Assembly (NCBI GenBank): GCA_963660485.1 | Contig: CAVKYH010000006.1 | Location: 53,274 to 117,273 of the forward strand | From: UBA6398 sp963660485 | GTDB lineage: Bacteria; Bacteroidota; Bacteroidia; Bacteroidales; Bacteroidaceae | DNA: 64,000 bases | Reading direction: 5' to 3' | Position numbers and translations under genes: made by a program | Shown: one piece after another, positions 1 through 9,009 of the stretch | Position numbering within the stretch: position 1 is the stretch's first letter | Layout of the letters: every line of letters starts with the position of its first letter | The notes under the pieces: generated by a model | Told to the model about the DNA's origin: nothing | Database searches by the model: none | What the model saw: only the letters and a program-made list of their open reading frames with translations

Positions 1-112
1 GTTGTTATGTCTAAAATAAAACTTGTTTAGCCTTTTTAATCCACCCTGCGGCATAACTTAAAACATTAAAGAAACCATGAGCAAATTTCGGCGGAAAACG
101 TTATAAATTAAT

Positions 113-129
113 TATTTTTGCTATATTTG
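113..129 (+). promoter_or_regulatory. Tandem TAnnTTTG -7 elements upstream of the LuxR-type gene
   Basis: TATTTTTG (113-120) and TATATTTG (122-129) both match the Bacteroidetes -7 consensus TAnnTTTG. No convincing TTTG/TTG -33 box lies about 20 bp upstream of either. They would start transcription near 128-137, ahead of the ATG at 181. Bases 1-112 hold nothing else I recognise. Confidence 0.4.
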
Positions 130-232
130 CGGCATATATGAGCATAAAAAGGCTCTTAACAAATCAAGATTTCCAAACGCATGAAAATTTCTCTGTCCAA
201 CAGAATTGCAAATACCCTAAATCTGTTTTTTT

Positions 233-1189
233 TTGCGCGAGACTTCGTTTATAGGAAAGCAGCGCCTCATCACTTTTATAGTTTATATCGTGGTGCTCAC
301 CCTTGGCATTACCTGCAACATTGTCGGCATAAGCGGAGTGCGCGACCAGATGTTCAAATGCATAAACATCATATACCTCGCAATAACCGAAATCTTTTTC
401 GCGCTGTACGTTCTGCGCGTGCTGAAACTCAAGACATGCCTATATATATTGACCAACGTGTCCCACATCATGCTTTCGGCGGAAATCCTGCGCTTTGCCT
501 ACATCGGCACAAGCTATTCCATGATGCTTGCAATAGCTACATTTGTATTGCTGGGGCTTAACATAATCTATTCGCTGGCTTCGTATTTGAAATACAACTC
601 CTACATTCTCTCGGGCACCACTATCGCCGTGTGCAGCATCTGTGTATTTCTGTTCCACAGCCAAGCCCTCTATTCTTTCTTCACGCTTTTTATAACGTCC
701 TTCGTTATGCTTTCGATTCTTGGTGAACGTTTGGTAGAAAACGTCGGTTTGCTTGAAAGCGAAAACAGGAAACACAAGCAGGAAGAAGAGGATTTTCTGA
801 TGCTTTTCCGTATGAAACGCGAATCCATAAAGGCTTATATACAACTTGCGCAATCAAGAATGCCTGCCGAGCGTACTTATGAGCTTTTCTCGCAGATGAA
901 ACCGTATCAAACCAATAATGTGATTTACAATGTGATTACCTATATGAACGAGCGCAGTGTAAATCTCGAAGACATCAAAGACACGCTCCCCGAACTCACA
1001 TTGTCGGAAATAAAGATATGCCGCCTGGTGTTACAAGATAAGAAACAGAGCGAAATATGCGGTCTGCTCTGCAAAAGCAAGAGCAACGTAAACACTCACC
1101 GTGCGCATATACGCAAAAAACTCGGCATTCCCACCGAAGAAAATCTGAAAGAGGCCTTACAGCGTATCATCAACAGCCGCAAGAAATAG
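233..1189 (+). CDS. Membrane-anchored LuxR-family transcriptional regulator (6 TM + C-terminal HTH)
   Basis: The 318-residue reading has six hydrophobic segments in its first 170 residues, a charged coiled-coil-like stretch (about 175-205) and a C-terminal LuxR/GerE helix-turn-helix (about 250-300; LTLSEIKICRLV...KSNVNTHRAHIRKKLGI). It looks like the membrane-sensor HTH proteins common in Bacteroidales: the helices probably sense something in the envelope and the cytoplasmic HTH binds DNA. Ligand and targets are unknown. The start is a problem. This frame opens after a TAA at 218-220, and its only early start is a TTG (233) at the end of a nine-T tract (226-234). An ATG at 181 lies in another frame that would join this one if the tract had eight Ts. 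The real gene may begin at 181, with a slippage-prone or mis-sequenced homopolymer. TM1 is complete from 233, so the fold is not obviously damaged. Confidence 0.75.
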   Translation: MRETSFIGKQRLITFIVYIVVLTLGITCNIVGISGVRDQMFKCINIIYLAITEIFFALYVLRVLKLKTCLYILTNVSHIMLSAEILRFAYIGTSYSMMLAIATFVLLGLNIIYSLASYLKYNSYILSGTTIAVCSICVFLFHSQALYSFFTLFITSFVMLSILGERLVENVGLLESENRKHKQEEEDFLMLFRMKRESIKAYIQLAQSRMPAERTYELFSQMKPYQTNNVIYNVITYMNERSVNLEDIKDTLPELTLSEIKICRLVLQDKKQSEICGLLCKSKSNVNTHRAHIRKKLGIPTEENLKEALQRIINSRKK

Positions 1190-1222
1190 GGCGAATTCAC
1201 ACCAACTGCACAAAAACAAAAT

Positions 1223-1251
1223 GTCCGAGCGTTCAGAAGGGCCGCTCGGAC
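1223..1251 (+). terminator. Hairpin after the LuxR-type gene
   Basis: A perfect 9-bp stem (GTCCGAGCG at 1223-1231, CGCTCGGAC at 1243-1251) with an 11-nt loop lies 33 nt after the stop codon. No clean U-tract follows, so termination is likely but not certain. Confidence 0.55.
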
Positions 1252-1638
1252 AAAGAAAATACATCGTGTTTCCCTTAATTAAAATAGAGGTTATTAAGAT
1301 CGTAAATCGACTTGCCTAACTCTTTTCTCACGAATCTCTAAGCTTTATTGTTTTTTACGTTGCAAAAATGCCATTTCCCCAAGTATTTTCCTTTGTTATC
1401 ATGTCGATTTCGGTTATCATGCACAGAATTTTAATTATTTGCCCCTTTTTGCCCCTATAGTCTATTTTCGCGCCAAATCCACTGATTATCAAACATAACA
1501 ACCATGCAAAAATCTTATTTTGCCTTAATATCGGTAAAATGGTATACTAAATCAGAAAAACAAAAACATTTTTTGTTTCCCTCAAAATCAATTGCAGCAA
1601 GGACCAAAAGCGCAAGGATTTTTACATGCTTTTGAATG
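1252..1638. other. AT-rich gap without recognisable genes
   Basis: The stretch between the LuxR-gene hairpin and repeat cluster 1 has no convincing coding region. It contains GTTATCATG twice (around 1396-1420) and a CCCCTTTTTGCCCC motif (around 1442-1455). I see no promoter facing either neighbour, as expected between convergent genes. Confidence 0.4.
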
Positions 1639-1732
1639 CCGAAAAACGATATCGGATATCGCAAAAACGATGTCAGACATAATTTAAATAATGTCTGACA
1701 TCGTTTAAACTAGATGCCTTGGAGTTTTTGCC
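1639..1732. repeat. Mosaic 21-bp-module repeat, cluster 1
   Basis: Cores of 11 bp lie at 1649 (ATATCGGATAT), 1670 (ATGTCAGACAT), 1691 (ATGTCTGACAT) and 1712 (AGATGCCTTGG), separated by 10-bp linkers (CGCAAAAACG, AATTTAAATA, CGTTTAAACT, AGTTTTTGCC). Cores two and three form a long inverted repeat around the AATTTAAATA linker. The cluster sits between two convergent transcription units, 32 nt beyond the RSH stop codon. Confidence 0.85.
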
Positions 1733-1763
1733 GTAAACCGGCTACTTTTTCCTCAAAGCGTTA

Positions 1764-4007
1764 TCAACTGATTCTCACCGCCTTTACGATACCTTTGATG
1801 CCGAGAAGCGAATTGCAGATTTGCTTCACGTCTGCTGTGTCGTGGAGATTGATTGTAATCTCGCTCTCAAAGATACCCGCATCTGTGGTTACCGACAATT
1901 TTTTGATGTCGAGATTAAGTTGTTTGTAGATTACCTCGCTAATTGCCATCAATATACCCTGCACGTCAATGCCTTTCACATAAATAGTGGCAGGATAGAG
2001 ATTTATATGGTGCATTTGCCAATCCACAGCCACCACTCTATTGCCGTAGTTGCTCTTTAACTTTTCAGCCACAGGGCAGTCGCGACGGTGGATAACAAAC
2101 TCGTTCGACGGGTCGATGTATCCCAGCGCGTCGTCTCCCGGAATAGGGTGGCAACATTCGGCTATCTTGCAATGCTTGATAGAGTCCTCGTTGAGCATAA
2201 ACGTCTTTTTTCGGTCTATGCCCTCGATAAACACCTTTTTTATATCGCTGTTTTCGGCAGATTTGGGTTTGCTGCTGATAAATGGTATAAATTTTCTCCA
2301 CGACGAAGTCTTTCGTTGCCTTCCTTGTATGAAATCGGCATCGGAATCATTGAGAGTGATGCTCTTTTCGCCGAGCGCAAGAAACAGTCCGTCGCGTGTA
2401 GGAATTTCGTGGAAACGGCAAAGTTTGTCGATAACGGCGCTGTTGATTTCAATGTCTTTCTCTTTGAGAAACGCGCGCAGTATTTCTTCGCCCTGCGCCC
2501 GTTTCTCGCGTTCGTCGCGGCGCAAAAGGGCGCGTATCTTGCCTTTGGCCTTTGCCGTGTTGGCATATTGTATCCACTCGGGCTGCACATGCTGCGAACG
2601 CGAAGTGAGAATTTCCACCTGATCTCCGCTTTGCAGTTTATGACTGAGCGGCACAAGTTTATGGTTTACCTTTGCACCGATACAATGACTGCCCAAGAAC
2701 GAATGTATTGAGAACGCAAAATCAAGAGCAGTGGAGCCCGCCGGCATAGTCTTGATTTCGCCCTTGGGAGTAAATATCAGAATTTCGTTTGCAAAAAGGT
2801 TCAACTTTATGGTATCAAGGAAATCAAGAGTGTCGGGCTGTGGGTCGTCAAGGATTTCCTTTATCGTATGAAGCCACTTCGACAATTCGTCATCGCTATA
2901 CTCTTCGCCCGGCGCCTTGTACTTCCAATGGGCTGCCACTCCCTGTTCGTCGATATCGTCCATGCGTTTGGAGCGAATCTGAACCTCTATCCATTCGCCC
3001 CGGTTGCTCATCAGCGTAACGTGGAGCGCCTGGTATCCGTTTGCCTTGGGGTGGGAAATCCAGTCGCGCAGACGGTCGGGCTGCGGTTTATATATCCCGC
3101 AAAGAGCAACATAGATATTGAAACACTCGCTCACCTCCTTGTCGGCCGCAGTAGGCTCAAAAACGATACGTATAGCCAGAATGTCGTAAATTTCTTCGAA
3201 AGTTATGTGCTTGTTCTGCATCTTCTGCCAAATGGAATAGGGCGTTTTGATGCGGGCAAGTATATGGTATTTCAGTCCGCTCTTGTCGAGCGACTGACGT
3301 ATGGGCGCAGTAAATTCATTGAAGATTTCTTCGCGCTCCGCCTGCGTTTTGGCAAGTTTCGACTTGATTTCCTCGTATTCCTGCGGGTGCTCGTAATGAA
3401 AACTAAGGTCTTCAAGCTCCATTTTAATCTTGTTCAATCCCAGACGGTCGGCAAGCGGCGCATATATATAGAGCGTTTCGCCGGCAACCTTGTATTGCTT
3501 GCGTGGGAGCATGGAGCTAAGAGTGCGCATATTGTGAAGGCGATCGGCAATCTTGATTAGAATCACGCGGATATCGTCGCTCATCGTTAGCAGGAGCTTT
3601 TTGAATGTCTCGGCCTGCAACGATGCACGTTCGCCAAAGATTCCCCCCGAAATTTTGGTGAGTCCCTCTACGATGTTTGCCACCTTTGCCCCGAAAAGAT
3701 TGGATATATCCTCGTTGGTATAGTCGGTATCCTCTTCTACATCATGAAGAAGCGCTGCGCAAATAGACGTAGAGCCCAACCCAATCTCTTCACAAACAAT
3801 CTGCGCCACAGCAATTGGGTGCATTATATACGGTTCACCCGAAAGACGACGCACACCGCTATGGGCTTTCTTGGCAAAATTGAAAGCCTTGGTGATTACA
3901 TCAACTTTCTTGCGGTGGTTGGAAGCGAGATACGTGTCGAGCAAATGACGGAATGCGTCATTTATCATCTGTTCGTCTTTTTCTGAATTTGGGGGAACGG
4001 GAGTCAT
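1764..4007 (-). CDS. Bifunctional (p)ppGpp synthetase/hydrolase, RelA/SpoT (RSH) family
   Basis: At 747 residues this is a full-length long RSH enzyme, which makes and degrades the stringent-response alarmone (p)ppGpp in the cytoplasm. The hydrolase domain (about 35-200) keeps the metal-binding HD pair (H88-D89 in LLHDVEED) and the upstream MHP histidine, so hydrolysis should be active. The synthetase domain (about 245-375) has RIKTPYSIWQKM, YDILAIRIVF, GYQALHV and a VQIRSKRMD segment. A TGS domain (about 400-465; FTPKGEIKTMP...HSFLGSHCIGAKVN) and a C-terminal ACT domain (last 75 residues) complete the usual order. The start lies 7 nt beyond the stop of the upstream transglycosylase gene, so it is the last gene of the parAB operon. 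Bacteroidetes usually call this gene relA, but the domain content is SpoT/Rel-like. Confidence 0.95.
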   Translation of the reverse strand: MTPVPPNSEKDEQMINDAFRHLLDTYLASNHRKKVDVITKAFNFAKKAHSGVRRLSGEPYIMHPIAVAQIVCEEIGLGSTSICAALLHDVEEDTDYTNEDISNLFGAKVANIVEGLTKISGGIFGERASLQAETFKKLLLTMSDDIRVILIKIADRLHNMRTLSSMLPRKQYKVAGETLYIYAPLADRLGLNKIKMELEDLSFHYEHPQEYEEIKSKLAKTQAEREEIFNEFTAPIRQSLDKSGLKYHILARIKTPYSIWQKMQNKHITFEEIYDILAIRIVFEPTAADKEVSECFNIYVALCGIYKPQPDRLRDWISHPKANGYQALHVTLMSNRGEWIEVQIRSKRMDDIDEQGVAAHWKYKAPGEEYSDDELSKWLHTIKEILDDPQPDTLDFLDTIKLNLFANEILIFTPKGEIKTMPAGSTALDFAFSIHSFLGSHCIGAKVNHKLVPLSHKLQSGDQVEILTSRSQHVQPEWIQYANTAKAKGKIRALLRRDEREKRAQGEEILRAFLKEKDIEINSAVIDKLCRFHEIPTRDGLFLALGEKSITLNDSDADFIQGRQRKTSSWRKFIPFISSKPKSAENSDIKKVFIEGIDRKKTFMLNEDSIKHCKIAECCHPIPGDDALGYIDPSNEFVIHRRDCPVAEKLKSNYGNRVVAVDWQMHHINLYPATIYVKGIDVQGILMAISEVIYKQLNLDIKKLSVTTDAGIFESEITINLHDTADVKQICNSLLGIKGIVKAVRIS

Positions 4008-4014
4008 GACTATC

Positions 4015-5328
4015 TTATTTAACTTTCAATTTTTTGCCTGCGCGAATGTTGGAACCCTTAATATTATTGAGTCTGCGAAGTTTGCTAACAGTTGTTCCAT
4101 ATTTCTCGGCAATTTCCGAAAGAGTCTGCCCGCTTTTTATCGTTACGCTCTTGCCGCGCGAACGTCTCGAACGGCGCGAACTGTTGCGGCGTGAACTTGA
4201 ATAACTCTTGCTGGCAGTTGTAGTCTGCTTGTTCAATTCGCTTTCATCTACGTCCACAGTCCTACGTTTTGTGAGAAGTTCGCTACTGCGATAGTTGTAG
4301 AGCGAATCACCCATGTCAACGAATTTCAACGCAGCCTCGGAGGGCAGACGAAGCACACAGTCGTAAGAATTTCCAGGGATTACAGACGTTTTGTATTGGG
4401 GATTGAATGCTTTTAACTGCGACATGTCCACACCGCAAACCGATGAAATCTGCTCAAAATGGAGATCTTTTCGAACAACCACCGTATCGCTCGCATCCAT
4501 AAGCTTTGCACGCATCGGACAAATGTTATGCTCGCAATAATAAGCCATCACATAATTCGCAGCTATGAACGCCGGAACATAACCACGCGTCTCTTTGGGA
4601 AGATATGGGTAAATAGTCCAATAATCCTTGCTTCCTCCGGCACGATGAATGGCTTTGTTAAGCGAACTCGGGCCGCAATTATAAGCAGCAATCACAAGAT
4701 TCCAATCGCCATACACTTTGTAAAGATCGCTTAGGTATTGTGCCGCAGCAAATGTGGCTTTAATCGGATCACGACGCTCGTCAACAAGACTGTTAATCTT
4801 CAAATCATAACGTTTTGCCGTTGCCAGCATAAATTGCCAAAGTCCCGTTGCACCTTTGCGGCTTACAGCAGAGGGATCAAGCGCACTCTCTATCACGGGA
4901 AGGTATTTCAATTCGAGCGGAAGGTTATATAATGCCAACGCCTCCTCGAAAATCGGAATATAGAAGTTTGACGCGCCGAGCATATACGACACAGAATGCC
5001 GCAGACGCCCTGTGTATTGATCAATAAACTTCCTTACAATATTATTATATGGCATTTCCATAATGGAAGGAATGCGCGAAAGTCTGTCAATGTATATACT
5101 GTCGGAAAAAACAGGGTTTACGTCTTGCATATTACAGTTGGTGTCGGCTTCAAGATACTGTGCCGCGTTCCATTGCTGCAAGAGAGTGTCGATATCAAGA
5201 GACATTGATTCCGGCATCTCTATTTCCTCGTCTTTTCCAGTCTTTTCGTCGTGAACGGTAATGTCGTTTTGCGCCTTGACGCCCATTGCCGTCAGGAGCA
5301 TGATTGCTATTATATATATTTTCTTCAT
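4015..5328 (-). CDS. Membrane-bound lytic murein transglycosylase with LysM (MltD-like)
   Basis: This 437-residue exported protein starts with a signal peptide (MKKIYIIAIM...VKAQ, cleavage near residue 20). A lysozyme-like SLT domain follows (about 115-270), with the catalytic glutamate at about E147 in the motif ESALDPSAVSRKGATGLWQF. After a Ser/Arg-rich linker comes a single C-terminal LysM peptidoglycan-binding motif (about 392-437; VTIKSGQTLSEIAEKYG...). It would cleave glycan strands to 1,6-anhydromuropeptides in the periplasm. MltD of enterobacteria usually carries two LysM motifs, so this is a shorter version. It lies between the DUF5683 gene (10-nt gap) and the RSH gene (7-nt gap), an order conserved in Bacteroidales. 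Confidence 0.92.
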   Translation of the reverse strand: MKKIYIIAIMLLTAMGVKAQNDITVHDEKTGKDEEIEMPESMSLDIDTLLQQWNAAQYLEADTNCNMQDVNPVFSDSIYIDRLSRIPSIMEMPYNNIVRKFIDQYTGRLRHSVSYMLGASNFYIPIFEEALALYNLPLELKYLPVIESALDPSAVSRKGATGLWQFMLATAKRYDLKINSLVDERRDPIKATFAAAQYLSDLYKVYGDWNLVIAAYNCGPSSLNKAIHRAGGSKDYWTIYPYLPKETRGYVPAFIAANYVMAYYCEHNICPMRAKLMDASDTVVVRKDLHFEQISSVCGVDMSQLKAFNPQYKTSVIPGNSYDCVLRLPSEAALKFVDMGDSLYNYRSSELLTKRRTVDVDESELNKQTTTASKSYSSSRRNSSRRSRRSRGKSVTIKSGQTLSEIAEKYGTTVSKLRRLNNIKGSNIRAGKKLKVK

Positions 5329-5338
5329 AATCTTTGTC

Positions 5339-6115
5339 TTAGAAATTCAAGCCGCAGCCAATTCCTACGGCAGCAGAATTTTTACTGTTGTGCACGGGAA
5401 TCACAGTTGGCTTCACGTTAAGACTAAGGTCCTTTGAAATGTCAAACTGTGAGAGTTGTGCATCTACATATGCGTCAATGACCGACAGAAGATAGACACC
5501 TACAAACGAGAATGCCGCATAGTCTCTCCACCGTCGGTAACGGTCTTTTTTATTCTTGAATATTGTTTTAAATCTATCCTCCAATCCTGTAATATCATAG
5601 TTTGGCGGCAGCATATTGGTGTAGCTGTGCGTGTTTGGGTCATCGTCCATGATATCTATATAGGCTTGGGAATAATCTTTATACATTTGCTGGTTCCACA
5701 TCAAGGCGTAAGTGCAGCCAAGAAAGCCTCCGTAGAAAATCGGCAGCTTCCAATATTTTCTGTTGTAGATTTGTCCGGCTCCGGGAATCACGAGTGCGAG
5801 CCAAAGGGCGCGTTTGGGATCGGGCACGAACTTCGGTTTTGGAAGTTTGCGTTTCAACGCTCCTTTCATAACCGAATCCACTTGCTGTACAATCTTTGTA
5901 GAATCATCTGCAAGGGACGCTGCTGTTTTTTCAGCGGCATTTTCTATAGAATCCCTTTGTTCGATTTTCGGCAATACGCTGTCGGAAAGTATCGGAAGTG
6001 TACATGCCGTAGCACTGTCGGCAAGGAAAACGCATAGCACAAGAATTGCTGCCAGCACGATATTTCGCGGGCAGCAAGTAATTCCGTTTGCCGATGTGTT
6101 GAAATTGGTTCTCAC
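5339..6115 (-). CDS. DUF5683 domain protein, exported or membrane-associated
   Basis: The 258-residue product has a hydrophobic N-terminal segment (about 18-40), a variable low-complexity stretch, then a conserved C-terminal half starting near PKRALWLALVIPGAGQIYNRKYWKLPIFYGG. That PGAGQIYN motif marks the DUF5683 family found beside parAB in Bacteroidetes. At least two more hydrophobic segments follow (YAAFSFVGVYLLSVIDAYVDA). Its function is unknown; the location suggests a link between chromosome segregation or cell-cycle genes and the envelope. The start codon overlaps the end of parB by 4 nt, consistent with translational coupling. Confidence 0.85.
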   Translation of the reverse strand: MRTNFNTSANGITCCPRNIVLAAILVLCVFLADSATACTLPILSDSVLPKIEQRDSIENAAEKTAASLADDSTKIVQQVDSVMKGALKRKLPKPKFVPDPKRALWLALVIPGAGQIYNRKYWKLPIFYGGFLGCTYALMWNQQMYKDYSQAYIDIMDDDPNTHSYTNMLPPNYDITGLEDRFKTIFKNKKDRYRRWRDYAAFSFVGVYLLSVIDAYVDAQLSQFDISKDLSLNVKPTVIPVHNSKNSAAVGIGCGLNF

Positions 6116-7005
6116 TTACCTTTGTCGAGCATAGCGATTATCCGTTCCATCTCTTCCTGATTACGAAACGGGATAGTGATTTTACCTTTTCCCTGCGGCG
6201 AACAGGTCATCTTTACTTTTGTTCCGAAATGGTCTGACAAGTGTTTCTGCAAAGCGTTGTATTCTTCGTTGTTGTCCTTGTCCCGGCGTGCGCGAATGCG
6301 TTTGCCGCCATTGTTAACGTCTTCTCCGCTGTTAAGACGGTTTACAATTTCTTCCACCTTTCTCACCGAGAGTCCCTGGCTCTTTATCTCTTCAAACACA
6401 CGCAACTGTGTGGCGGCGCTAGGCAGTCCCAGCAATGCGCGGGCGTGTCCCTGGTCGATTACCTTGTTTTTCAAAGCCATTTGCACGGGAGCGGGTAGTT
6501 TCAGAAGCCGTAGATAATTGGTTACAGTGGCACGTTTTTTACCCACTTTCTCGGAGAGTTCTTCTTGTTTCAGTCCGTATTGTTCAATAAGTCCCTGATA
6601 AGCGAGCGCAATCTCTATGGGGTTGAGGTCTTCGCGCTGAATGTTTTCCACGAGAGCCATTTGCATGGTCTTCTCATCGTCGGCGGTGCGTATATATGCC
6701 GGCACGGATTTCAGTCCAGCCCTTTGCGCGGCTCTCCATCGGCGTTCTCCCGCAATAATCTGGTATGAGCCGTCGCCCATGTTTCTCAGCGTAACGGGCT
6801 GCACTATTCCCAATTCCCTGATAGAGTCAGCAAGTTCATCGAGCGACTGTTCGCTAAAATCTCGCCTTGGCTGGTTGGGGTTGGGAACGATAAGATTTAC
6901 GGCTATCTCGCCTATCGACGAACTGCCCGACGTTTTCACTTCGCCGGTAGTTATCAGCGCGTCGAGTCCGCGGCCCAATGCTTGATATTTTTTCTGTACT
7001 GCCAT
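6112..7005 (-). CDS. parB: Chromosome-partitioning protein ParB/Spo0J family
   Basis: The 297-residue protein shows the standard ParB order: a short N-terminal ParA-contact segment (ALGRGLDALI), a ParB/Srx-type CTPase domain (about 30-120) with the GERRWRA motif, a helix-turn-helix DNA-binding region (about 125-200; LSEKVGKKRATVTNYLRLLKLP) and a C-terminal dimerisation segment after a charged linker. It would load on parS sites as a CTP-dependent clamp and recruit ParA for origin segregation. It is 33 nt downstream of parA and overlaps the next gene by 4 nt. I found no obvious parS palindrome in the window. Confidence 0.95.
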   Translation of the reverse strand: MAVQKKYQALGRGLDALITTGEVKTSGSSSIGEIAVNLIVPNPNQPRRDFSEQSLDELADSIRELGIVQPVTLRNMGDGSYQIIAGERRWRAAQRAGLKSVPAYIRTADDEKTMQMALVENIQREDLNPIEIALAYQGLIEQYGLKQEELSEKVGKKRATVTNYLRLLKLPAPVQMALKNKVIDQGHARALLGLPSAATQLRVFEEIKSQGLSVRKVEEIVNRLNSGEDVNNGGKRIRARRDKDNNEEYNALQKHLSDHFGTKVKMTCSPQGKGKITIPFRNQEEMERIIAMLDKGK

Positions 7006-7038
7006 AGATTTCTTGTTTGGAAAACTTATACGTCCCTT

Positions 7039-7806
7039 TTATTTTCTGTCTTTCTCAATCACATCGCGCGCGAGTTCCAAGTAGCTTTTCGCGCCTATTG
7101 ATGTGGCATCGTATAGAATGGCCGGAACGCCGTGGCTCGGGGCTTCGCTCAATTTCACATTGCGCTGTATCACGGTTTTGAACACCAATTCCTGAAAATG
7201 TCGGCGCACCTCGTCGTTGATCTGGTTTGCAAGTCTCAGTCGGGAGTCGTACATCGTGAGCAGGAAGCCTTCGATTTCGAGTGCGGGGTTCAATTTTTTC
7301 TTGATTATCTTTATTGTATTGAGCAGTTTGCTTATTCCTTCGAGTGCAAAGTATTCGCATTGCACAGGAATAATCACGCTGTCGGAGGCAACGAGAGAAT
7401 TCACCGTGATAAGTCCGAGCGACGGGCTGCAGTCTATCAGAATATAGTCGTATTCGGAGCGCAGCGGGTCGAGCACCTTTTTCATCAACTTTTCGCGGTT
7501 TTCAAAATTGAGCATCTCCACTTCCGCCCCCACAAGGTCGATGTGGCTCGGCAGAATGTCAAGCCCGTCGATATCTGTGGTGTAGATTGCCTCGTGAACG
7601 TCGGTATTGTTCACTATACACTCGTAGATAGAGCAATCCACCTTTCTCACGTCAACGCCCAAACCCGACGAAGCATTTGCCTGAGGGTCTGCATCGACGA
7701 GCAGGACGGTTTTCTCCAAGGTGGCGAGCGATGCTGCAAGATTCATCGCCGTTGTGGTTTTTCCCACACCGCCTTTTTGATTTGCTAATGATATTATTTT
7801 TCCCAT
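7039..7806 (-). CDS. parA: Chromosome-partitioning ATPase ParA/Soj
   Basis: This 255-residue protein opens with the deviant Walker A motif KGGVGKTT near residues 11-18, then VLLVDADPQANAS (Walker A' region) and YILIDCSPSLGLITVNSL (Walker B). It lacks an N-terminal HTH extension, so it is a chromosomal Soj-type ATPase rather than a plasmid type Ia ParA. It would bind the nucleoid as an ATP dimer and move ParB-parS complexes. It is the first gene of a five-gene operon running to 1764, with a recognisable promoter just upstream. Confidence 0.96.
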   Translation of the reverse strand: MGKIISLANQKGGVGKTTTAMNLAASLATLEKTVLLVDADPQANASSGLGVDVRKVDCSIYECIVNNTDVHEAIYTTDIDGLDILPSHIDLVGAEVEMLNFENREKLMKKVLDPLRSEYDYILIDCSPSLGLITVNSLVASDSVIIPVQCEYFALEGISKLLNTIKIIKKKLNPALEIEGFLLTMYDSRLRLANQINDEVRRHFQELVFKTVIQRNVKLSEAPSHGVPAILYDATSIGAKSYLELARDVIEKDRK

Positions 7807-7840
7807 ATTAAATGCTATCAGCCATAAGGCTGTGAGTATG

Positions 7841-7870
7841 CAAAAATAAAAAAAATCTTGCAGTCCCCAA
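7841..7870 (-). promoter_or_regulatory. Promoter of the parA operon
   Basis: On the minus strand, TATTTTTG (7848-7841) matches TAnnTTTG, and a TTG (7870-7868) lies 19 nt upstream. That spacing fits the Bacteroidetes -33/-7 arrangement. The predicted transcription start is about 30 nt before the ATG. Confidence 0.6.
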
Positions 7871-8083
7871 TCCTCTGCAGTGCTAAATAAACAAAAGGCG
7901 CTCCGTAATAATTATGAATTAACAATTTCTACACACCACGAAGCGGAATTTGAAACACATGCCCACCGCTGTTGCCGTTTGCCGCATTCCGCCGGCACAA
8001 GACGGGATATCTGCCCCCGAAAAAGCGTTTTGGGAAGACCGAAACATGATATTGATTTTCACAAGGTTAGAAACGTGAAAACG

Positions 8084-8167
8084 ACAAGGCATTTCGTTTA
8101 AATTACAAGCCATATTGTTTAAATTATGTCTGACATTGTTTTCGCGATATCCGACATTGCAAAAACA
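8084..8167. repeat. Mosaic 21-bp-module repeat, cluster 2
   Basis: Cores at 8084 (ACAAGGCATTT), 8105 (ACAAGCCATAT), 8126 (ATGTCTGACAT) and 8147 (ATATCCGACAT) are separated by linkers CGTTTAAATT, TGTTTAAATT and TGTTTTCGCG. It lies between divergent parA and surE, about 40 bp upstream of the surE -7 box, so it cannot serve only as a terminator. The rest of the 7849-8083 gap shows nothing else. Confidence 0.82.
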
Positions 8168-8206
8168 GCGTCTCGCAGCATGCTCCAAACTGTCGGGGGA
8201 AAAATG

Positions 8207-8214
8207 TATCTTTG
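8207..8214 (+). promoter_or_regulatory. surE promoter -7 element
   Basis: TATCTTTG matches TAnnTTTG. It contains the TTG that would give a longer surE reading frame, which argues for the ATG at 8236 as the true start, with a leader of about 15 nt. Confidence 0.6.
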
Positions 8215-8235
8215 CATATAATTTTCAACAAATCA

Positions 8236-9009
8236 ATGAACAGTCAGCGCAAACTCATACTTATTTCAAACGACGACGGATACCTCGCGCCGGGAATCAA
8301 CTTGCTAATAAAATGGCTGCGGCCATTGGCCGACCTTGTAGTGGTAGCCCCCGAAAGCGGACGCTCGGGAGCGGCATGTTCCATTACATCGGCTGTGCCC
8401 GTTACCGTCTCGGAAATTCGGAGTGAGGAAGGGCTTAAAATATACGCCTGCTCCGGCACCCCTACCGACTGTGTGAAACTGGCCTTGCACGACATCGTTC
8501 CGCGCCGTCCCGACCTCGTGGTGGGCGGAATAAACCACGGCGACAACGCATCAATCAACGTTCACTATTCGGGCACACTCGGAGTAGCAATAGAGGGCGC
8601 GCTCCACAAAATCAAGGCAGTGGCGTTTTCTTCGTGCAACCACGACATAAAAGCCGACCTTTCGGCGCTGAAGCCATACGTTGTGGAAATCACCCAAGCG
8701 GCTCTTGAAAACACGATGCCCGAGTTCACTTGTCTCAACGTCAACTTCCCCGCCCTACCCTCGTTCAACGGCGTGAAGATATGCCGCATGTGCCATAGCC
8801 AATGGCTCAACGAATTCAGAAGATGCGATGTAGAAAACTGCGGCACCTATTATTTTCTCACCGGCAACTGGACAAACACGGAACCGCAAAGCACCGACAC
8901 CGACAGCTATGCGCTAGAGCACGGATTTGTGGCCATCACACCCACACAGATTGACGTTACCGCCCAAAATCTCTTTGACGAAATTAAAAACTGGAACATA
9001 GAACGATGA
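8236..9009 (+). CDS. surE: 5'/3'-nucleotidase SurE (survival protein)
   Basis: The 257-residue protein carries the SurE hallmarks: ISNDDGYLAPGI at the N-terminus (the DD pair binds the metal), SGTPTDCVKLAL and GGINHGDNASINVHYSGTLGVAIEG. It is a metal-dependent nucleoside-monophosphate phosphatase of the cytoplasm. I chose ATG 8236 because the in-frame TTG at 8212 lies inside a TAnnTTTG promoter element. The stop overlaps the lpxB start by 4 nt (ATGA), so the two genes are translationally coupled, an arrangement also usual in related Bacteroidales. Confidence 0.93.
   Translation: MNSQRKLILISNDDGYLAPGINLLIKWLRPLADLVVVAPESGRSGAACSITSAVPVTVSEIRSEEGLKIYACSGTPTDCVKLALHDIVPRRPDLVVGGINHGDNASINVHYSGTLGVAIEGALHKIKAVAFSSCNHDIKADLSALKPYVVEITQAALENTMPEFTCLNVNFPALPSFNGVKICRMCHSQWLNEFRRCDVENCGTYYFLTGNWTNTEPQSTDTDSYALEHGFVAITPTQIDVTAQNLFDEIKNWNIER

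Noticed and set aside
181..561. 126-codon frame starting at ATG 181
   Set aside because: After the first 17 codons it is antisense-like, low-complexity sequence overlapping the LuxR-type gene. Only its first codons may be real, as the N-terminus of that gene.
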